A stretch of 64,000 bases of DNA from Nereocystis luetkeana (GCA_031213475.1 JARUPZ010000014.1:1860001-1924000); one strand, 5' to 3'. Shown: positions 33,434-45,779, numbered from the stretch's first letter. Program-made: numbers and translations. Notes: generated from the letters alone by a model not told the origin.

Positions 33434-34680
33434 AAGGGTAAAATAAATAGCGGCTTATTCATAGTCTACTACGACCACCAGGACGAGAACCAGTATCGTA
33501 GAGCGCAGAACTTGGCGCGGCTTCCTGAAAATGGTTGAGATCTGGTAGTCCACACTAACTCTTCGATGAACTTCAACCATCTTGTCGGCGCTTAGCCAAG
33601 TCGTTTACAGCCCCAGCCCCCATTTTAGGAGCTAAACAGGGAATGGAGCTCTTGACCCCGCCGCCCAAGAGGTTGCGTGGCATCGCAGCGGCTTCCTCTA
33701 GTTTGTGTTTCACAACTGTCGTTCATTGTTATTTTATGTTATAATTAGGACAAGGCAGAGCGCGGCCGCCGATTCGCCCGAAGTATCTACCGATGCCTCA
33801 TCACTATTCGCTGCAGCAATACAACAGCAGTAGGAAGATATAGCGGTGCAGCAGATGCGAAGGACAGGGTACTTACGTAGTTGCGCATGTATCGGAACCC
33901 TTGGAATCACGCACGTGCTGATGGGCGTCACAAACGCCGGGTCTTGTAGAGGTGCACCAGGTATTGTATTGTATAAATTGCGCATGCACAATGAGCGCAT
34001 ACATATGAACATACACACAGCACGTGTTGCACAAGAGGTTCTGTTCAAACGATACATTTCGCAGGTCGACGCCATATTGGAAATGGGAAACGCCAGCACG
34101 TGCCGCCTGCGCAAGACAGATCCGCCGGGGGGGGGAAATAGATTCGGCACTAGAATCATCGGCAAGATATACTGGTGTCAAGTATACAAAAAAATAGATA
34201 TACCATAGTAGATTCGGCGAAAAGCGGGTGGAGTGTGTAGATTGGCGGTCTTCGATCCACGACGAGCGTGAATGTTCCTGCGCCCACCTCAAAGGAAGGG
34301 ACTGGGATGAAGGGAGCGATGCAATCGTCGTAATAACACGTGAGGCAAACCACTTTTTCATTGTATACCTGGTGCCTGATATGTTCGTACGTACCAGGTA
34401 TGCGTTTGTTTGTTTTATTTTGCACGCGCGCAGAGGAAAACAATGGACGAGGACGGCGAATGAGTCTGTGAGTCGCTGAGCGAACGAAAGCGGAGGTGGA
34501 CTGACCAGAGCGATTCAAGAACGAAGACAGGAACCGCACATGCATCAAAGGGCGTACGAAGCAGAAGCAGGCGGGAGCGACTACCTGGTAGATGAGACCG
34601 ACCTCGAGCACGACCCCAAGAGAGCACCATGTATACGTATAATGTTAATGTCCCCACACATCAGAGATCAGATTCCCCTT
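33434..34680. other. Gene-free stretch
   Basis: Several mid-size frames overlap on both strands (for example 33846-34208 plus, 33873-34361 minus), none with consistent codon bias, splice context or recognisable motifs. ACCAGGTA motifs at about 33957, 34393 and 34581. Confidence 0.35.
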
Positions 34681-34689
34681 TCACCATCA

Positions 34690-35250
34690 CCTTGATATTC
34701 TAGGGCAGACAGATCACTCCTTTTTATTATCTGCACGACCTTGATCATGCTTGTGCCGGGTGGGGCCTGTATGAATTACGCAATGCTTCCAGATCAGACA
34801 CACAGGTTATGGTATACCAGGTATAGATATTTTGGGACAATGTAGCTCCCTGCTACCGGGTATATACGATCGGCACGAACTACTGATGTATAGATCATGC
34901 TGCACACCTCGGACAGATCGTCTACAGATCATGATCTAGATCCTTCAAGGCAGATAGATATGAACTCGCTCATGTTGCCGGGTGGGAGCCATATGTAGCA
35001 CGTGTTTCCTGGGGTAGATCCGTACTACAAACAAATCCTGCACAACCTCTCACAACCGCAGGTGGTGAATCGCTATACAGTAGATCATGATCTATCTGAT
35101 CTATCCGAGGTGCCCAATGTTCGCCGGCTGGGATCTGTGCGGCACAGCTCTTGCTACCGCGGTGATCTGGATGAAAAGGGTCTTGCACAGCATACCACAA
35201 CGGCAAACACAGGATCTACCTGCGAGTATAGATTCATAAATATCGCGATT
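34690..35250. repeat. GATC-rich dispersed repeat (family X), tandem copies
   Basis: At least two copies in a row. The block GTTGCCGGGTGGGAGCCATA (34975) and its variant GTTCGCCGGCTGGGATCTG (35117) each precede a CCTGCACAACCTCTCACAAC / CTTGCACAGCATACCACAAC block. Confidence 0.55.
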
Positions 35251-35514
35251 TGTCCGATGAGTGTAACATGTATCCCCGATTTGTCCGCTGGTAGGTACTG
35301 TGGCAGTAGTACAGGTTCAATGGCAGGCAAAGATGCTACGTAGGCGGCCTGTTTTTTTTTTACGCGCGTCAACGTTTCTTGTGGTCTTAGTCTACTATAC
35401 CATACACTATTAATTATTACCTTACCAGTACTATTTTGGTGGAGGGGGGAGGGGGTGCACTCATGCCATCCGTGGCCATAGCCGTATGATCATGTGTCCT
35501 AAACTTTTCCTGTT

Positions 35515-35640
35515 TTATTTTTCACCGAGGTATTTCTTCCACTCCAGAGTTTTGTTGGAGCATGTCCTGCGACCATGCACTGACTGCATTGTATTGTGGC
35601 GATGAGTTAATGTGACAACAACGACAACAACAAAGACGAC
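35515..35640. mobile_element. Family Z repeat end
   Basis: GAGGTATTTCTTCCACTCCA, then GTTGGAGCATGTCCTGCGAC, then GAGTTAATGTGACAACAACG match the inner arms of the 47816-48544 hairpin and the fragments at 38580-38660 and 57720-57770. Confidence 0.55.
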
Positions 35641-35750
35641 CCTCGGCATCCCTACGAACACTGCTGGGACGGGACACATCGGGTTTTCACCGACCAGGCA
35701 GACGTTGATTGCTTGCGCCAAGCTCGGAGTGCCGAGGGGAGTTCGATCGG
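35640..35750 (-). other. Exon-like segment, unassigned
   Basis: A minus-strand frame with strongly G/C-rich third positions reads TPSLAQAINVCLVGENPMCP, then VPAVFVGMPR. It runs straight into the family Z repeat, so if it was an exon its downstream end is disrupted. Confidence 0.25.
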
Positions 35751-36419
35751 CGAGGTCGCATGAAGGGTGAGCTGCATCCTATACACGAAGAAACCGCTTG
35801 TGAGGCGGGCTTTCTTGCATACGGATGACAGCGCCGCATGGATTAGAGTAGGGAAAAAGCGAAGAGAAGGGGTAACAAAAAAAACGAAAGTCTTCTACTG
35901 AGATCTGCAGCAAGGCTTACTGCCTGCGAATGTTCAGATGGGCAATGGGAATACCAGCCGTGATCATGCGTCAAGTTAAAGTTGCTGAAAGACTCGAAAC
36001 AAGATGCTTCCAACAATGCGATTAGTAGGAAAGAGGACCCACCTTCGACATCTGTGAGCAACCTCGAATTCTTGGTAACATGAACCCACTTGATGTTGAA
36101 TTTATAGCGCCAAAGGGGCTCAAATTTCCGTCCAGAGTGCTATTTATTAATGCCGGGCGCGTGGTGTGCGTATGTCATACCAGCGACAACCGGCCTATTT
36201 GGCCTTGATAGAGGCAAGGCGGGGGTGCTTCCAAAAAAACGTACTTCCTTCGAAGCCAAGGGCGACAAACGTTACGGAGGAGGCAGCGCATGCAGCAAGC
36301 AAGCGGATATATAGCCCTTCTTACTTTTCCCCTCTGGGGCATTATAAACGTCATTATGGTAGATGACAGAGGCAAAACACGTGTCGAATTTAAATGGCGA
36401 GTGCAGCGTAGGGGAGTGT

Positions 36420-36475
36420 AGCGACAAGGGCGCAGGGCAGGGTAGGGCAGGGCAGGGCAGCGCAGGCAGCATGGT
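36420..36475. repeat. (GGGCA)n microsatellite
   Basis: GGGCAGGGTAGGGCAGGGCA-type repeats. Confidence 0.6.
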
Positions 36476-36499
36476 GAAATTGGTCATGTGCTCGTACTG

Positions 36500-38100
36500 C
36501 CGCACAATCTTTCATGTCACGCAGTACAGATAGTAGTCCCAAGATGAGATCGCAACTCCTGCTTGTTCATTTGTTTGCTGACCATGGGTTCCTAAAGGGT
36601 TTACTACTACGGTGGGAGTATGAGTTATTAATAATAATAGCTGACTACCCTAACAAGAAACCCTGCCGAGGGGAGCGATCGTTTTTCCGCGCTCGTCTTT
36701 CTTTTCCAAAAACGGGGAGATTGCCAAAAGTATAGTGTTCGACTTGAAAACCCTTACTAATGTACAGTTATCGGTAACACGAACGCGAAAAGAAAGATCG
36801 AAACCCTACGTCAACTCTACGCTCTTTCCCGGGCAAGTCGCCGACTAGTCGTTTAGTTGGCTAGATACTACTACAGTAGTGGGTGATACTATACTACATG
36901 CACGAATTGACGAAAGGGCAAGTCAGGTAGTTGGTTTACTTCGCCACCCAACCAAAAACTAAAAACTACTCGTGGAGTTCAGGTGAGGCATGCCTTACTC
37001 AAAGCCCTGCCATAGGGTTAGTCCACGTCTACGTAATACCTGGTACCTAGTACGGTTTCGGATGTATGTTCGCTGTGTCCTCCTGGGGTCTTACGGGCAG
37101 TACCTCACACGCTTCGTCGACAAATGCCGCTCATTCCTCCGACATAAACCATCGAAACGAGAGCAAGCTGCAAGTCTCGCGATACGGCTGCACGTTTTAG
37201 AAAGGCCGTACAGTCTTTTCTGGCAACTTAATGCTGTGGCATTGGACATAGAGGGCACTGCTCCGATCAACAGTAACACTGCTGCTTGTTGTCAGCAACA
37301 TCAGTAGCATGAAGAACGATAGAATAATTACACATAATTGATAGTATAATGGTATGTACACACGAGTACAGTATATACACGTACTGTATATAGCACGCGC
37401 GATCGACGTATATTGGAACGTGCAGCTTGCCAAATGCGTTTCGGCTGAACTGTCGATCTCACAGTAGTCGAGGTGGTTTTTTATTTGCTAAAAATCTGAT
37501 GCGTTTCTCGGAGTTCGGGTTTCGGGGAACTCCCTGTTTTTGTCTGTGTTTGTCACTCCGAGACTCCTCCGGACATACTGCTGTAGTTTAGCACTAATAA
37601 TACGCGTCAGTACAAAATAAACGAGCCCGTCTGATCGGGAACATTGCAGTATTTCTGCCAAACGTCAACAAGCACACTCGGACAAGCACAAATATATACC
37701 AAATCCAAGTGTTAAAAACACAGCAGCAACAACACTATATAATTGACGACCAGACCGCACACATGTTCATTATATTATTCTTCCAAAACAACCCCCGCAT
37801 CGTCGTCAAAGCACGATCACACCATCACGCATGGAACGGGGACGAAGCGATTCACACCGCAGCTGGGAGACCACTCAACAATGTACTGAAGCATGTACTG
37901 AAGAGACGACTAAAAGAAAAAATTGAGCCAAACCGTCAGGAGTTTTAAGCGATCTCCGAAGCCCGAAAATCAGAACCTTCTATTATTATTAGGGGACAGT
38001 AAATCATGCAATTTTTTTGTCTCAGTTCCCAGAGGGGGCAAAAATCATCAGACCTTCTGGGAACTGAGCCCAGTTCTGAGCGGTCTCTCGTGCCTCCAGG
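36500..38100. other. Gene-free stretch
   Basis: No supported coding. A CGACTAGTCGTTTAGTTGGC segment near 36840 resembles the hairpin at 22971. ACCTGGTA at 37038. Confidence 0.35.
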
Positions 38101-38119
38101 AGCCGAGAGCACTTGAATT

Positions 38120-38434
38120 TTGGGTACTTATGACCACAGCAGCTGTACTACTGCCCATCTGCCGAGTATATCCGTCACCAACGCCAGAGCATCACACATA
38201 CGGGCTACGGCACTTGCGCAAGATGTGGCTTCTCCCTCACATGGAATCGATAGCAGCAGCAGCAGCAGCAGAAGCAGCAGCAGCACTGGCGATTCGACGT
38301 CGCCTGCGAAAATCAACCCGGGCTCGGGTAACGAGACCAAGCTCGCGGCGGCGCGGGGGCCGTTGGCTTTGCTTCCTTTGCCACAAGACCAACCGAGGGT
38401 ACATAAAACCAGTCTCCGAAATCAAAAGCCATAA
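38120..38434 (+). other. Ser-rich exon-like segment with AGC repeat
   Basis: A plus-strand frame reads ASPSHGIDSSSSSSRSSSST, then GDSTSPAKINPGSGNETKLA. The serine run comes from an (AGC)n microsatellite (about 38251-38286). Third positions are G/C-rich on both sides of the repeat. Other frames read poly-Ala or poly-Leu. Strand and boundaries are uncertain; no domain recognised. Confidence 0.25.
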
Positions 38435-38579
38435 TAGACGGTCCTTATTTCTTATGCACCTTTTTGTGGAGCTGCAAAACTACTAAAATAATCACCAGAA
38501 ATCACGGCTCGAAAAAATGTCATTACACGAGTTGGTCTCAGTGGTTGTTCTCGCAACAACTCATCGCCAAAAAAACTAC

Positions 38580-38660
38580 TGGATGTAGTCCGTGGCCTCG
38601 AGACAGGCTCCAATAACTCTGGAGTGGAAGAACACCTCAGGGATATATACATGTATATAC
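38580..38660. mobile_element. Family Z repeat fragment
   Basis: GTCCGTGGCCTCGAGACAGG, then CTCCAATAACTCTGGAGTGG, the reverse complement of the 48032-48090 segment. Confidence 0.5.
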
Positions 38661-39576
38661 CGCTACAAGCACAAAAACACACACACATCACAACTGAAGC
38701 GCATCGGATCATACAAAATTCCGCCTGCTGCCGCTGCTTCGTTCGGTGTCCATTCTTTGTTCCTTACCAGGTACATTATTAATCTGCTGTTATTAATCGC
38801 TCACTGCATCAATACCCTATGTACAATCTAGCCCGTTGCCACAGAATGGCCCCATAATGTGATAAATATTCTGCGCGAGTATCACATGAAACGATATGAT
38901 ATGGTATGGTATGGTATCATATGATAAATGATACGATAATGATATCGTAAGAAAATGATTTACCAGAAGGTATTTGAGTATTTGATGTTTGATACCTCGC
39001 GTCCGTCCGCATGAGATGCGAAAAATATACGGTTGCCGACTCCGGATCGCGAACGGTTTGCAAATCCACACAGCAGTATTACCAGGTTCCAGGTTCTAGA
39101 AGAAAATGCGATTCTCAAAGTGTGATAGCAGGTCCAAAAAATAGAAACGCCTCTACATGTGTGGTGGAAACCTCTCTTGTATACGTGTTGTCAAAAGGGG
39201 ATGATAGCAAGCCACCCCCTACCTCAAGTTTTTGCAGTAGCGACTTTTGAGTGCGATTCTCACAACCATCACTCGTCCGTAGTCCTATTTTACTATGTTA
39301 GCGTATTATTAATTATTATTAGTCTATACACAGACTGCGGTATACAAGGTAACCGGTTTGCTTGTTTTCTAATCTGCAGTGTGGGGGAACGTGCATCGCG
39401 GAAGAATATATCATTGCCTTTGGTTCTTTCGTCATTTGTTTCGTGGTATTTAGACCAACTATTATGGGAAAATTTTGAAGGGGTCTGACAACTGGCTTTT
39501 TTTGCCGAAAAACGGCGATTTACTCGACTGGACCGTCAAAAACACCGGTAGACTCCTCCAGGCCAACTCTTCTGCA

Positions 39577-40438
39577 GTCGGAAACTAGGATTGAAAAAGC
39601 CGGTTTCCGATTGGTTATTTTTCCGACTGCATTGCGAATAGCTACCCTTCTTATCGTCCGTCGGATCGAATATACAGTCTTGTGTTTTTTCTGGAGACCA
39701 GGAGACGCTTGATGTAAGTGAGTGAGTGTAGCTTGACCACTGCTGTACGAAGCACCGATAAAAAAAGGGTATAAATTAAATAGGGTAGACGGAAGTCGGT
39801 TCGAAACTGCTTCGTCGTAATGGTCGTAATGGTCGTACGTATGCCTCGTGGGGTCGGAGAGGTCGTCATCCCCCAGCACCTGCGCCCGACCACACATACA
39901 TGATGTCTCGCTTCTTCCTCGAGCAGCGTGTGAGCTTCACACGCGGGGGCGTTCTCCCCCATCTCGTCCTCGAGGCCATCAAGACGCTGGGTTTCTTCGA
40001 CAGTCGCCAAAGCTACAGCCAGCGCAGCAGTTGGCAAAAGGTCATCATCGATACCGCCTACTGCGGCCATCGGGTGCTGTCACGTGCTGCTGATGGACAG
40101 AGCTGAGGATATATCACGCTGACTCGAGCCGAGCAGCACCAGAAGTGACAGCAGCCAAGCCAGCGTCGCCGATGTCGTTGTATGGGGTTGTGTCGTATGT
40201 CGTGTTGTGTGGGTGTGTGATACTCGTACGAGTATGCGGCTGGACTTTCTAACATTTCCGATTGCACGAATCCGACGGACCAGTTGGATCGAAAATCTCA
40301 GTTTTTTCGACTGTCTGGCCCAGTTGGAAATCATAATCGTTTTTTTTTTTCATCGAAAAAAGCGTTTTTTCAACAGCATAAGATTGCCTTTTTTTTGTCT
40401 CCAAACGGAAACCGGCTTTTTCAATCCTAGTTTCCGAC
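39577..40438. mobile_element. Nested 862-bp TIR element
   Basis: The 33-bp end at 39577-39609 (GTCGGAAACTAGGATTGAAA...) is repeated perfectly inverted at 40406-40438 (...TTTCAATCCTAGTTTCCGAC). Weaker inverted blocks (GTCCGTCGGATCG) lie further in. The interior has a 69-codon coding-like frame. No transposase is recognised and the target duplication is unclear. Confidence 0.65.
39894..40106 (+). CDS. Coding-like fragment inside the nested TIR element
   Basis: The frame around ATG 39900 reads MSRFFLEQRVSFTRGGVLPH, then LVLEAIKTLGFFDSRQSYSQ, ending at a TGA at 40104. About three quarters of third positions are G or C, well above the opposite-strand frame (MAAVGGIDDDLL...). It resembles host exon composition, so capture of a host exon by the element is one explanation; a transposase remnant is the other. 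Confidence 0.3.
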   Translation, partial: TYMMSRFFLEQRVSFTRGGVLPHLVLEAIKTLGFFDSRQSYSQRSSWQKVIIDTAYCGHRVLSRAADGQS

Positions 40439-40954
40439 AGCATAAGAAGTGGCCTCAGGATGCTCCCTCTAGTTTTCCGAGAGCTTTGTCGAGCACTTTT
40501 CCGTTTCTCCAGATTCGTAGTTGGACCGTTCGCCCATATTTCCACATCAGAGGACATCATCATTTTTCATCAAAAATCCTCCAAGATCCGTTGTTTCTGG
40601 CCCTAGTTTTGACCAACAGCCTGATTTCTGAGACTCCAGAGAAAACTGATTGGCTGCTCCAAAAAATAAACTAGGACTCCGGAGAAACGGAAATTGTTCC
40701 TGCAAGCTCGCAAAAAACTACGGCGAGCATTGTGAGGAGTCTATCGGCGTTTTTTTGTTTCCCGCCGAGTAAAACGCGTATATTCGGCCTAAAAACCCAG
40801 TTCTGAGAGCTTAGAATAATTCCCCATAATAGTTGGTCTTAGTTACTGCAGATACGAACTAAATACATTGATACTTGGAAAAACTAAACTGCTACGAGTA
40901 TAACTGCTCTGTATCTTGTCACAAAAGGCATGAAAAATCGTATGAAGTTGCCGT

Positions 40955-41052
40955 CTATTCGAACCCAAGATGTACATATTATCTATTCGAACCCAAGATG
41001 TACATAATATAATACCTGGTATCAATATTCGAACCCAAGATGTACATATTAC
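40955..41052. repeat. Three-copy tandem repeat
   Basis: ATTCGAACCCAAGATGTACA occurs three times, the third after an ATAATACCTGGTATCA insertion. Confidence 0.7.
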
Positions 41053-41088
41053 AAATATTAATATTGGTTTCGTACTCGCATGAGTAGT

Positions 41089-41469
41089 CTATTTTCTAGG
41101 CCATATTTCATAATTCGATTGTTCTGACCCACCGAGAGAAACAAGCAGGAAGGAGGAGCGGACGACGAGCAACAGCATGATGAGAGAAAACAGCACGAAC
41201 ATCGCGCTTATAGTGCTGTAGTATTCTGACTCGATCTCCTGGATCATTCCATGAAAGTATTGGATTTTTGGATGAGGCCTCCTGCGCGGCAGGGGTCCTC
41301 GTCCGGCATTTCGCCCCGCGCCGTCACGTCCTCCGGAGGCGGTGGGGTCGGTGTCGACCGCGTGGTACCTACAGTAGGCATCTCGTTCTACCTCTCGATA
41401 ATTATTTCGTGCCCACCTCTGCTCACGAGGTTTTGGGAACGAACATGACGAGTGATCGTAGGCGACCAC
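41089..41469 (-). other. Possible exon with one membrane segment
   Basis: A minus-strand frame reads a Gly/Arg-rich part and then EIESEYYSTISAMFVLFSLI, MLLLVVRSSFLLVSLGG. The last 40 codons have very G/C-rich third positions, and a CG-GTGGGT donor-like site follows at about 41115. An acceptor-like TGTAG lies near 41374. It would give a single-pass membrane protein exon; partners are not visible. Confidence 0.3.
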
Positions 41470-42282
41470 TCCTCAATACAAGTTCCAGACATTTCTGATG
41501 GTACACCTAGTTCCATGATGTGTGCCAAATCATTTCCTCTGTTGCCATAGCCAATTTTTATTCGTGGGATAGCCTCGGGTATCACACGAACATGTAACCA
41601 TCTGAGTACCAAGTGATCGCAAAAAGGAGAATCAAACGAGAGACTCAACCACGTGGCGGGCCCAGGGTACGAGTAGATTCCACGGCTAAAACCAGAGTAT
41701 CGTACTCGAACTCGTGTGACAACTCCATCCTATGCAAGCCTACTGTATGTACTATGTACTATTAATAACGACACAGAATCAATGACGAGAAGGAAAACGA
41801 AACAAAGAAAGACAGACAGAAAGAACGAACCAACGAACGAACGGGAAGACCGAACGAAAAAAAATACTCAGTGACCCAACAAATACGTCAGGAAACAGCA
41901 CTTTCTTCCGCCCCGAATAGACAGAAAGCAAATTACTACCGGTATTTAATACCAGGTAGTAAGTAACATGATGAGCACGAAAGTGGCTAAAAATTGCAAA
42001 TTAGATCGAACTTGCCTTCACCCGTGACTGGCACCGAAGTACTGATGTATCATACGTATATTCGAGGTGGAGGTTCCAGTGGAACACTCGACCCCATGTA
42101 CGTATTTACACCCTTGACGGCAGTGATGTCGCACTTATACTGGAACACGTCGTGCTTAAGGCCTGTATTTACGAGCAACTTTCTTTTTATTTTCGTAAAC
42201 GAATAGGAAAAAACGCGTTTTATTCGATCGATTTGAACAGAATTTCGGCACAAAAGTAGGACTATACTGTGGCCTCCCCCTA

Positions 42283-42498
42283 TCGAGGAAAAACGCACTT
42301 TATTAAAAAAATCGAATAACGCACAAAGGTCAACCAACACCCGTGCGTAAACAACGGCGCAAGCGACAGCCCGCGTCCTTCCCGGGGCGCCGCGGCCAGC
42401 GGCTGCGTACCTCTGCAGGCACCGCCGGAGAGGCTATCGCTCTTGGGATGTCTTGGGTGGCTGGCGCACCCCCGAAGCCCCACGCAGGCAGCAGCCAT
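42283..42498 (-). other. Possible first exon or small ORF (72 codons)
   Basis: ATG in a good context (CAACATGGCTGCTGCC) opens MAAACVGLRGCASHPRHPKS. Third positions are G/C-rich for about 55 codons and an AATAAA-like sequence follows on the minus strand near 42300. A GAG-GTACGC donor-like site lies near 42412. No homology recognised. Confidence 0.3.
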
Positions 42499-43042
42499 GT
42501 TGAATCCGCTTTTTTTCGATATTTTCGAATTTCAACTCAACAGGCCTGCTTCGTGAATCACTCTTCGACCAATCAGATAGCTGCAACCCAAACCAACCGA
42601 AAATAATGTTTCGGCAATTCAATAAAATCAATCCTCGTTAAGACGGCAGAAGGCAACATGCGGATTACTTTAGCGTAGTTAGGGCAAAAAAACAGAGGAC
42701 GTTTTTAAACGCCCCTGCCTACGATCGAGATGCACACACCAAAACGAGGAAACCCCCTTTTGTCTTCCTAATGTATCTGAGTGCGTATCATTATTTTGGG
42801 TCGTGCTGCAGCAGTGCCTCTTCTTCAGAAAGTAAGTTGCCATGCGATTCAGGACCAGGCTGAATTGGTTCTGGCACGACTTGCACCAAAGGTATCAGGA
42901 GACAGCATGTTCACTCCATGACAGACAGCAGCTTCGCCTTGACATGCCTTGACTGACACCAAACTACTAGGTTTTAGTGTGGAACAGTCGGCCCTACTCC
43001 CTTGACAGCTCCCGATTTGCCATGCTTGACATGTCTCCTGAC

Positions 43043-43148
43043 CTCTTTGCATGCAGGTACCGTGCCAATTGTTGTAATCGCCTCTGAGGTCAGGAGAGAT
43101 GTAGATAAACGGATCGAATCTCTCGCGGACACCTTCGTGCTTCGGCTC
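43043..43148 (-). other. Exon-like segment, unassigned
   Basis: Between a GGCCTAG acceptor and an AGAG-GTCAGG donor, the frame reads EPKHEGVRERFDPFIYISPD, then LRGDYNNWHGTCMQR. Composition and splice context are protein-like; no family recognised. Confidence 0.25.
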
Positions 43149-43249
43149 CTAGGCCATACAATACGACAGTGACATTGTCGCAGCAGCTCGCAGGGCCGCA
43201 GCGCGAGCTCTAGTCCAAAAACGGCGTCCAGGGATAGCAAAAATGAAGG

Positions 43250-44870
43250 GTTTCCTGTAGAAACGTATGGCTTGTGCCATCCATCAGGGAATTTGGGTCA
43301 CGTAATTGGGGCGTCCATTCACCGTGTTTACGTAAAAAAAAAACGCCGTGAGCACGAAATTACGTATTGCGACATCACAGCTTCACAGCGTACGTTTTCC
43401 TTTGCCTGACACGTCTCGTGAAATATTTGGTGACAAATAAGAGAAAAAGAAAATACCTGTCAACTGCGTACACCAAAAATAAGGCATGTCGATGCTAGTT
43501 TTCCAAAGTATTGCGTTCGATAAAACGCTTGAGATACTTTCGTACCGCCGCTGTGGGAAAAGCGGGTAACAAGGGTTTTGTTTCTTCTAGGGTTATTTTT
43601 CATGCGGCTGCACGCGACGCCTTTCGGTGTGTCTTGTCGTAATTCTGTCAACACGCTGATAAAGATCAGGTCATGCGACGATAGACCTTCGATCTCGTCA
43701 ACATGGCGTCAACCCACGGTCAACCCGCTCCGTGTCGGCCAAGGCCAACGAAGGTAGATGATGGCCTCGAAGATAGCAGGTGGACCCGTGGTCTAGGAAG
43801 TTGCCGGCCGCATCCTACGCTCTTCTCCCATATCTGAAAAAAAAGTCTATTTGTTTGCCATCCGAGAGGGATCGAAAAATGTTGTCGTTTGGTTTTTACA
43901 CACCAGCGGCCAAACCGTACGTATGCAGCGCGTGTTATGTAACTCGTTCCTATGAAATTCGGTTATACTCCATCTCTTGATGTACCAGGAATACGTATGC
44001 CCCAGCAGCATGGATGGGTTCGTGTTACATCGTATGGCCGATGCTCTAATCGTCACATTTCTTTTGGATTTTTTCCCTCTATAATAAGATCAAGTCATGT
44101 CACAAAGGGATCGAAAGTTGAAATACTCGGACAAAAAGCAAAAATACGACTCCTGTTAAGATTTGGGAAGCTGGCTCTCTGTACCACCAAATCCGCCTTT
44201 TCCGAAATATTATGCAAGTCACAGAGAGTTTTAGTATGGGATTCGGGGGATAGCATGTGCCCGCTATTTTGTTGGTCGCTCGCGCCCGCAGCAAGAACAA
44301 GCAGCACCGACAGCAGAGCAACAACAGCAGCTCCCCCCCCCGTGTAGTTCCAGAATTACGAGGAAACATACTGTTTATGTGCCAGTAATAAATACTTGCT
44401 GTCGCATTGATTTATTGCATCCTGATTGCATCATGAAACCAGCCCATCAGACTGCTGTGGCATGTCTAGACTCCACGGCTAAGGGTAGTGACTGAAAACA
44501 AGTATACCTGGTCCGTTTTCAATTGAAAAACAGGCGCATACTCAAATCAAGTAAACAACACCCCCCACGAGGCACGTGATTGGCCAAATGGATATCATAC
44601 CTGTTTTTGAGCAAAGATGGGGAGTGATGGCGATTGGTCTCATTACGTGATCGGAAATGGACAATCACGTGACGTGGCGGCAAGTGACGGCCAACTCCGA
44701 GGACACGGACGACATTTCCCCGTTTTCGTTAAAAAGCCTCACAACGAATTTGAAAACCGTTTTTCCTACGTACTATTTTTGGTACGTACGTACGATTTTG
44801 TTTCACGATTTTTTTCTTCTTTGTTTTAACGATGTTTTCTTTTGCCGTCGCCAAGCGCACGTGAGGAGCT
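43250..44870. other. Gene-free stretch
   Basis: Only a short Gln-rich frame near 44275-44345 (PQQEQAAPTAEQQQQLPPP) is notable. ACCTGGT at 44505. Confidence 0.35.
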
Positions 44871-44877
44871 TGATTAA

Positions 44878-44977
44878 CCTTTTAGGGCAGAGCTGTAGTC
44901 CCGTTTTGGGGGAAAACCACTCAAAATTTCAAGTAATATTTGCTTGTTCCCTGAATCGGACTGGAGTCCTAAAAGCG
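44878..44977. mobile_element. MITE-2 copy c
   Basis: Preceded by TTAA; CTTTTAGGGCAGAGCTGTAG...GGACTGGAGTCCTAAAAG. Confidence 0.6.
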
Positions 44978-45237
44978 TAAAAAAAACTTTGAGGGATTAC
45001 GAGATCAAGAACGATATGCAGTGCTGCTATTTTTTTATGTTCGCAAGGGGTTTTTCCAGCGAGATATGGAAACGTTTTTGAGAGAGGGGATTGAGGGATC
45101 GTGACGGATAAACCCGGTGACGTGACCGACGTGACGTGGTAACGGTGCGTACAGGCAGACGCCGTTCCTCATGTTTGTTGTTGCAGTGTACTTGTGGGTC
45201 ATTGAGTCATTGTCCCTCAAGAGACGGGTAATGTACG

Positions 45238-45291
45238 ATGTGTGATTGTGGTCAATCAATCTCATCTGTGATTGTGGTCAATCAATCTCAT
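45238..45291. repeat. 27-bp tandem duplication
   Basis: TGTGATTGTGGTCAATCAAT(CTCATC) occurs twice. Confidence 0.7.
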
Positions 45292-45676
45292 CATGGTTCA
45301 TGGGGTGTAGTTTTACTCGATTCCAGTATGCACTTTATTTTACTCCAAACGGAACGGGTGTACCTGTTTTTCGTTATTGCCCTAGACGTTATTCCTATTA
45401 CAATATACGGAAACGAAGTAAAAATCAACTATTAATAGAAGTAACTTTGACTTTTTAGAGTGTTCTCTATAAAAACAACGTCGAGCTATGTCCAACACGT
45501 TAATGAGATACACATAAAGAAGCAGAACCTCCGCAAATTACCTCACGAAACTGCTGGTAATAACTGCAACACCTACCAGGTAACCAATAACTACTCTGTA
45601 CAAGCAAATCCAATACCTTGAGAGTACGTACAGTAGTGGAAAAGCGAAACACACCAACCCACAGGAAGCCTTTTGA

Positions 45677-45777
45677 CCCTTTTGAGGCAAACTCAAGTCC
45701 CCTTTTTCGGGGAGAAACCATTCAAATTCCAAGTAGTTTGACCCCAAAAGGGGACTGCAGTCCTACCTGTAGAAGGG
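45677..45777. mobile_element. MITE-2 copy d
   Basis: CCCTTTTGAGGCAAACTCAA...GGGACTGCAGTCCTACC, preceded by TTGA. Confidence 0.6.
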
Positions 45778-45779
45778 TT

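Larger units (their letters stand above)
39453..40838. mobile_element. Foldback copy 3, split by a nested element
   Basis: The outer ends GACCAACTATTATGGGAAAA and ATTCCCCATAATAGTTGGTC are inverted. The left arm ends abruptly at about 39565 (GTAGACTCCTCCAGG) and the family sequence resumes at about 40440 (GGCCTCAGGATGCTC), so about 870 bp were inserted into it. Confidence 0.6.
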
